64,000 nt of DNA, taken from assembly GCA_051453625.1 (NCBI GenBank), contig JBOZIK010000001.1, positions 296,329,078 through 296,393,077 on the forward strand, in the 5' to 3' direction. The position numbers and the translations under genes were made by a program. The notes beneath the pieces were generated by a model. That model ran no database searches, was not told the DNA's origin, and saw nothing but the letters and a program-made list of their open reading frames with translations. The DNA comes from Welwitschia mirabilis (Eukaryota > Gnetophyta > Gnetopsida > Welwitschiales). The number at the start of each line of letters is the position of its first letter. The stretch's first letter is position 1. Below are positions 59,347 to 64,000 of this stretch, piece after piece.

Positions 59347-59819
59347 TATAGCTAGAAGCCATTATAGTTAGAAATGACAATGAAAAGCATAAGGTAAGTA
59401 AAAATAAGAATAGAGCAATGTATTTTAATCAGGAATGCATATTCAATACCCTTAATTCTTTTGAGAAATAGGAGAATTCAACAGCTAGTGGAGAAGGACC
59501 TTTGTGCCATAGAGGGCATAAGTAAGGAGGATGATAATTTAAAGGTGAAAGCACATTATGATAAAATTAATTCAATAAGAATTGAAAAATGTTAACATGC
59601 GAAAGTTAATATTTATATCAAGTGTTTTACAACGATTTATCATAAATTGATATCTTTCGCCACATTTTGGAAGAAGTGGTAGAAGATGGATAAAATTCCA
59701 CACAAAACAATAGTAGAAATGAAGACATGAGGTAGTGACACATAGTAATAGCATTGGAAGAAATGTGATAGAGGTAGGTGGAGATGATACTAGAGACTTG
59801 TGGTGATAACAATAGTTGG
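59347..59819. other. No gene recognised
   Basis: Short AT-rich stretch between the chromovirus-like LTR and a repeat cluster. Open frames on the minus strand (59838-59572) have no motif. Confidence 0.5.
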
Positions 59820-59839
59820 TAAAGGAATCTATCCCCAAA

Positions 59840-60115
59840 AGTTACATGTTAGACCTATCATGATGAATATTCCACCTAATGCTACATTATAGCCTTCACC
59901 AAATGTAATAAGACAACCTCTACTAATACTAAATGATGAAGATTCTGCCTAATGTTATAGGGTAGAATCTTATCTACCTAACGCTACATGACAACCTCTA
60001 CTAAATACTACAAGATAAAATTTTATATACCTAATGCTAAATGATGAAGATTCTACTTAATGCTATAGGATGAAGTCCACTCACCTCACCTACTACTACA
60101 AGCTAAAGGCTCCCA
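59840..60115. repeat. Cluster of short imperfect repeats (about 30-36 bp)
   Basis: The phrases 'cctaatgctacatga', 'aaatgatgaagattctacc' and 'ctacaagataaa' alternate six or more times. A looser version of the same wording (cctaatatcataggatg, cctagcattataagatg) occurs at about 63110-63260. Probably part of a copia-type LTR, followed by a TATA-like tctataaaatat at about 60140. Confidence 0.65.
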
Positions 60116-60338
60116 ACCATGTCAACCTTACCCTTGTCTATAAAATATCCTTGATCCCTCATTTGTAAACATATTTGATTAGAAAAATGTAGTGGGAATA
60201 ATTTTAATGTTAGGATGTCATGGCTTTTTAGGCACCTTCCTTGGAAGCGGATTTGAACTGAGGCTACTTTGAGAAGTTCATTTTAGCTTCATCTTGCTCT
60301 CTCAATGTAATGTGTTTTTTGAAATTATATAAGGAATT

Positions 60339-60480
60339 GTTATTCATTCTTTTATTTTTAGTGCACATTAACATGGTACTATAAATTTTAGGTGAAAGTC
60401 TTGTCTTATTGTCAATATTATAAAAGTTATTCATTCTTTTATTTCTAGGGCACATTAACATGATACTAGTAACCTTTAGG
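60339..60480. repeat. 87-bp tandem duplication with primer-site-like sequence
   Basis: gttattcattcttttatttt at 60339 and again at 60426, each followed by cacattaacatg(g/a)tact. The last part weakly resembles a copia primer site (TGGTATC...). If so, the LTR-interior junction was duplicated. Confidence 0.6.
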
Positions 60481-61324
60481 TGAGACTACATCATCAATAT
60501 CTTTAGAACCAATGAATTCTTTAAGATGACTTTTCATTTTTAGTTACTATTATATTATAGATCTTAAGAACAATCATACTTACCTTCTATATTCATAAAG
60601 GACTATGAAGAACTGAAGTGACTATTGAATTCATCAATACTTAGGTTGTAAATGAGCTTATGTCATCATGCCTGAGCCACCATGACTTGATGATTTAAAC
60701 TTTATGTTTCAAGAATATAGGAATGAGTGGAGTGAAGGTGGGTTGTTGGACAAGCTAAGATAGACCTCTGTAGCATGTTCATATCCCTATGTTACTAACC
60801 TTAGTTCATAAAATTATCTCAAATCCTTGGATTTTTCTTTTATTTGATTTCATTACAAGATAGAAATAATTATGCCACTTTTGATTAGTTTACCATAAAT
60901 ATACCTATGGAAAGAATGATAATAGGTTCTTACTTAGTTTATTTCAATTTTATTGAACTACACATAAATAGAAAGATCATTATGAAGCCTTGGGACTATA
61001 ACCAGGGGCGACCGAGGATCAAATCACTAAAGGACATAACAAGCCAGTGGTACTTTAGCACTTGATGAAAATGGGAATAGAGATTAAGAGACATTAGAGA
61101 AGACAATTAGTATAAATAATGCCAAAAATGTCTTGGGCAATAAGAAAGCTAGAGTAATCTTCCACGTTATGCATAGGGAGTATCTTCAAGTATGCAAGAT
61201 GAATTTGATAAGAACTAACTCCTCTCTATTTTTCCCTTATAACTTTAGTTTTTTTCTATCATACTTATAGCTTTTAATAGTCCTTTTGTTTGGCTTTTAT
61301 AGGTAGGGATTACTAATTACCAAT
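60481..61324. other. No gene recognised
   Basis: AT-rich, possibly the decayed gag-to-RT part of the copia element that follows. No motif is readable. Confidence 0.4.
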
Positions 61325-62302
61325 AAATTAAGCACCATTGGATTTAGAAACTGTAACTATTAAGATGTATATGCCACATTTTTCATCAAATTTAATGAAG
61401 ATAAATCTACATAAATAGTGGTATGATATGTTATTAGCAATGAATTAGATGTGAATCATACAAAGATTTTTTTTAAGTGAGGCATTCAAAACTTCTAATC
61501 TAGGATTAGCTAGATTCTACCTTGGTTTAGAAATTAAGTAGAAAAAGATGAAATCTTTCTAATTTAAAGGAAGTACCTTGGAGATTTGATTTAAGGATTT
61601 GGATTGAAAAATTCCAAAGAAGATATTATGCTTTTAGAATAGAATACACAAATTGATCCTAACGAATAGTTAGAATTAGCAAATGAAATTGTATATAGAA
61701 GAATAGTTGCTAATCTCATTTATATTATCAACACTGGAACTAATATCTCATAGGTAGTTGGCGTCTTGTATAGATACCTTTATGCACCAAAGGTTAGCCA
61801 TCTGAATGTTACCCTAAGAGCATTGAGATACTTGAAAAAAAGAAAAGACTTACATCTTATATAAAAGAAAAAATCACATTTTATCCTAAACACATATGCC
61901 AACTTAAACTTTGCTAGAGACTTAGAGATATATTTATCAACTTTAAGATATGTTATGTTCTTAAGATTATTGCCTTTATCTTAATGATCTAAGCATCAGA
62001 AAGTGATAGCATAATCCTTATAGAAGTAAAGCATATAGCTGAACCCAAAGCATGTAGAGAAGCTGAATGGTTAACAAAATGTTTAGAAGCAGTGAGATTA
62101 AAGAAAATAAATAAAACTAAGATCTTCATCAATAACTAATTTACTATTTACATAATAGATTTAGTACACCATGATAGGAATGAAAAAATTTCATGTAAAA
62201 GTGCATAAAAGTAAGAAGCTTATACGTCAACAAGTGATTGTACTTGTATATTATCTAAGCATAGAATAAATAGCTGATATTCTAACTAAGCAACTTGGTT
62301 GA
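61325..62302 (+). pseudogene. Ty1/copia reverse transcriptase and RNase H
   Basis: The plus strand shows, across frameshifts, YDMLLAMN (about 61421-61445, the decayed Y-V-D-D box and following residues), then LSEAFKTSNLGLARFYLGLE (about 61470-61530), NEIVYRRIVANLIYIINTG, VGVLYRYLYAPKVSHLNVTL and ALRYLKK (about 61685-61840). RNase H follows with EPKACREAEWLTKCLEAVRL (about 62042-62100) and, at the very end, IADILTKQLG (about 62271-62300). This order is diagnostic of copia. The first Asp of the catalytic pair is lost, and stops occur throughout. Upstream integrase is missing. It is not simply the continuation of C1, because about 110 residues of RT between the two fragments are absent. Confidence 0.85.
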
Positions 62303-62310
62303 ATTTTTTT

Positions 62311-63494
62311 TCATATTTTCAATTTAAAATAGTATTGATTATGGGTTGATGTAACTCATTTTCTCTTGATATCAAGATTAATCATTTCATTTTCTATGTA
62401 GAAGTAATTTATAAATCTTAAGTTGAAATAAGTGAAATTAAAGGATTTATTTTATTATTTGAGAATATTTCTATTCTCATTCTTTACTCTATTTTATCTC
62501 AATTAAATAGTACCTCAAACTAATTCAATCTTACATGTTTTTGTGTTCTTGACCCATAGCTTTCTCTATCCAACTCAATTATCCCATTGATAACCCCTTT
62601 ATTGACGTAAGTAGGATGAGGCTGCAACATAACATCAGGGTCTAATCATAATTCATCAATCAAATGCTGATCTTAATCATACATACATCATCTTTGAAGT
62701 TTGTTAAAAAAAAGTGAAACATTATTTGAATGCTAGTAAAGGTACATGTGAGGAAATAATCAAAAGGGCAGTATTCATAAGAGAATTAAGAGTTTACATT
62801 ATCATGCACTTATTTCAACCATGACCAATTTTGTTCTGTTCATTTAAGAAAGTTAACTTTTTATTCTATCTTAAACCCTAAATAACTTAATACTATGTTA
62901 GTCTTTAAGATTAGAGTAATAAATCAATTGACCTTCTCTTTTGCTTTTGCTTGGATCTTAGGCAAGAAGGGATGCATTATTTTGGTATAGGCCATTTAAT
63001 TAGTATTATATTAATGCAAACAATGAATACTAAATAGCTAATCCATGAGTATACCATTAAGTCACAAAGGTTACACCTGTAAACATCTTAGGTTTTTGAT
63101 CTATTAACCTTGATTTTAGTACTATGAGATGTGTAATACAATTTTACCTATTTCGACAAGATGAGTAATACATTTTTTTTTACCTAATATCATAGGATGT
63201 GTATTACATGTTTACCTAGCATTATAAGATGCAAAATGCAGAAATCCTATTGCTATGAGATGTTTAAAAAAATGTAGCAACTTCTTTGTAAAATATTTTT
63301 CTTACATAATAATTTCTTTTAAGGAGGTTTTATTTATACGATGTATTCTCAAGATTTCCCCTGAGCACTTCAAATACCTTAGTAAATAGTATACTTCCAC
63401 ACTAAGGAGGAAAATGCTAAGGCACTAATAAAATGTGTTATGATACTATATTTGAGTGGGAAAAATGTAGTGAAAACCTAGTTAGAATTGCTTG
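62311..63494 (+). repeat. Probable copia LTR
   Basis: It lies between the end of RNase H and a primer-site-like sequence, the position of an LTR. It contains repeats of the type 'cctaatatcataggatg' at about 63110-63260. I could not define the exact first base. A polypurine stretch is not clear; the sequence near 62341 is attatgggttgatgtaac. With interior on both sides, it is either a single LTR shared by two elements in tandem or two abutting LTR remnants. Confidence 0.4.
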
Positions 63495-63496
63495 CT

Positions 63497-63512
63497 TATC
63501 AAATCAAGATCT
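63497..63512 (+). promoter_or_regulatory. Copia-type primer binding site, decayed
   Basis: cttatcaaatcaagatc resembles the initiator-Met site TGGTATCAGAGC followed by AAGATC. The sequence just after it matches the beginning of C1 at 5490. Confidence 0.5.
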
Positions 63513-64000
63513 AAAGTTTGTAAAAGGATAAAAATAAAATTAGTTTTAAAATCTAGTTTTGGTGATGTTTTGTTCTTTCTTTACTTGTTCTATTGTTTTC
63601 TTTTTTGGAAAAGAATTAGAGATTTTATTACCATTGAGAAAATTAGGGTACAAACCGATAGTGAAACCGTGAAGGCCTAAAGGAGGAGGACTAGGTCAAC
63701 AGACTTCCTTTTCCTTTATCTTGGATATCTAAAAAATAGAACAGAGCTAAATAATAGATACACCCTGGTAATAAAATTAGTAAAAGACTGATAGAAAACC
63801 TACTTATCTACATTTTATAACTCCCTAATTAACTATTGCTTGAATTCATACATGCTTCTTTATCTAATCAGGTAACTGACTGTGTACCCACCCCTCAGTC
63901 AGTAGTATTCTGATACATAAAATTAACTTATAGGCAGACTACACACAACATAGAAAAATTAAGCCTTACGACATGAACCCATTTTGAGTATCTGGAGCTG
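63513..64000 (+). mobile_element. Start of a second copia interior (runs out of window)
   Basis: The first 80 bp (tctaaagtttgtaaaagg, aaaattagttttaaaatc, tctttacttgttctattg) align with 5495-5585. The open frame 63492-63680 spans primer site and leader, so it is unlikely to be a gene. A 7-bp hairpin (ctgactg / cagtcag, 63876-63902) lies near the end. Gag would lie beyond the window. Confidence 0.5.

Noticed and set aside
59572-59838. Overlapping minus-strand open frames of 88 and 61 codons
   Set aside because: No motif, no homology visible, in AT-rich intergenic sequence. Two overlapping frames of this size are compatible with chance.

Overview
The window reads as nuclear DNA of a flowering plant. 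It is very AT-rich, strongly depleted in CpG, and made almost entirely of old, decayed retrotransposons nested in one another, as in pericentromeric or other silenced heterochromatin. The plant assignment rests on the element types: Ty3/gypsy of Athila/Tat style (tRNA-Asp-type primer site, typical integrase end), a chromovirus-like element with 2.3 kb LTRs, Ty1/copia remnants, and an L1-type LINE whose first ORF has the plant DUF4283 plus zinc-knuckle layout. I cannot name the species. No host gene, tRNA, rRNA, CRISPR array or operon is supported. Eight N gaps interrupt the sequence.

Layout. 1-5486: minus-strand non-autonomous Athila-like element E1 (integrase tail, protease, gag, primer site, LTR), inserted near the primer site of a plus-strand Ty1/copia element that continues to about 11054 (integrase, start of RT). 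11055-11603: partial LTR of a second Athila-like family (LTR-A). 13430-14486 and 31257-32905: the two halves of one plus-strand Athila-like pol (G0), split inside its RNase H codons by 16.8 kb of insertions. That insertion holds a plus-oriented LTR-A (14487-14935 plus 23867-24518) interrupted by a complete minus-strand element E2 (14936-23865), then, almost touching and in inverted orientation, a minus-strand element E3 (24523-31256). 35525-37090: tandem duplication of about 765 bp. 38610-42480: fragments of two more elements of these families (E4, E5). 42490-48105: L1-type LINE. 48106-50441: isolated 2.3 kb chromovirus-like LTR. 51618-59346: a chromovirus-like element with the same LTRs but no recognisable coding interior, which contains the only CpG-rich island of the window (55483-55905). 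59347-64000: Ty1/copia RT-RNase H, a probable LTR, and the start of another copia interior.

How the parts relate. G0, the copia elements and the LINE carried enzyme genes, all now broken. E1 to E5 have gag and at most protease, with only the last part of integrase, so they could have moved only with enzymes supplied in trans, plausibly by a G0-like relative. A palindromic motif with GTCGTCC/GGACGAC arms recurs more than a dozen times through these non-autonomous families. It, the inverted LTR pair and the CpG-rich island are the most unusual signals here.
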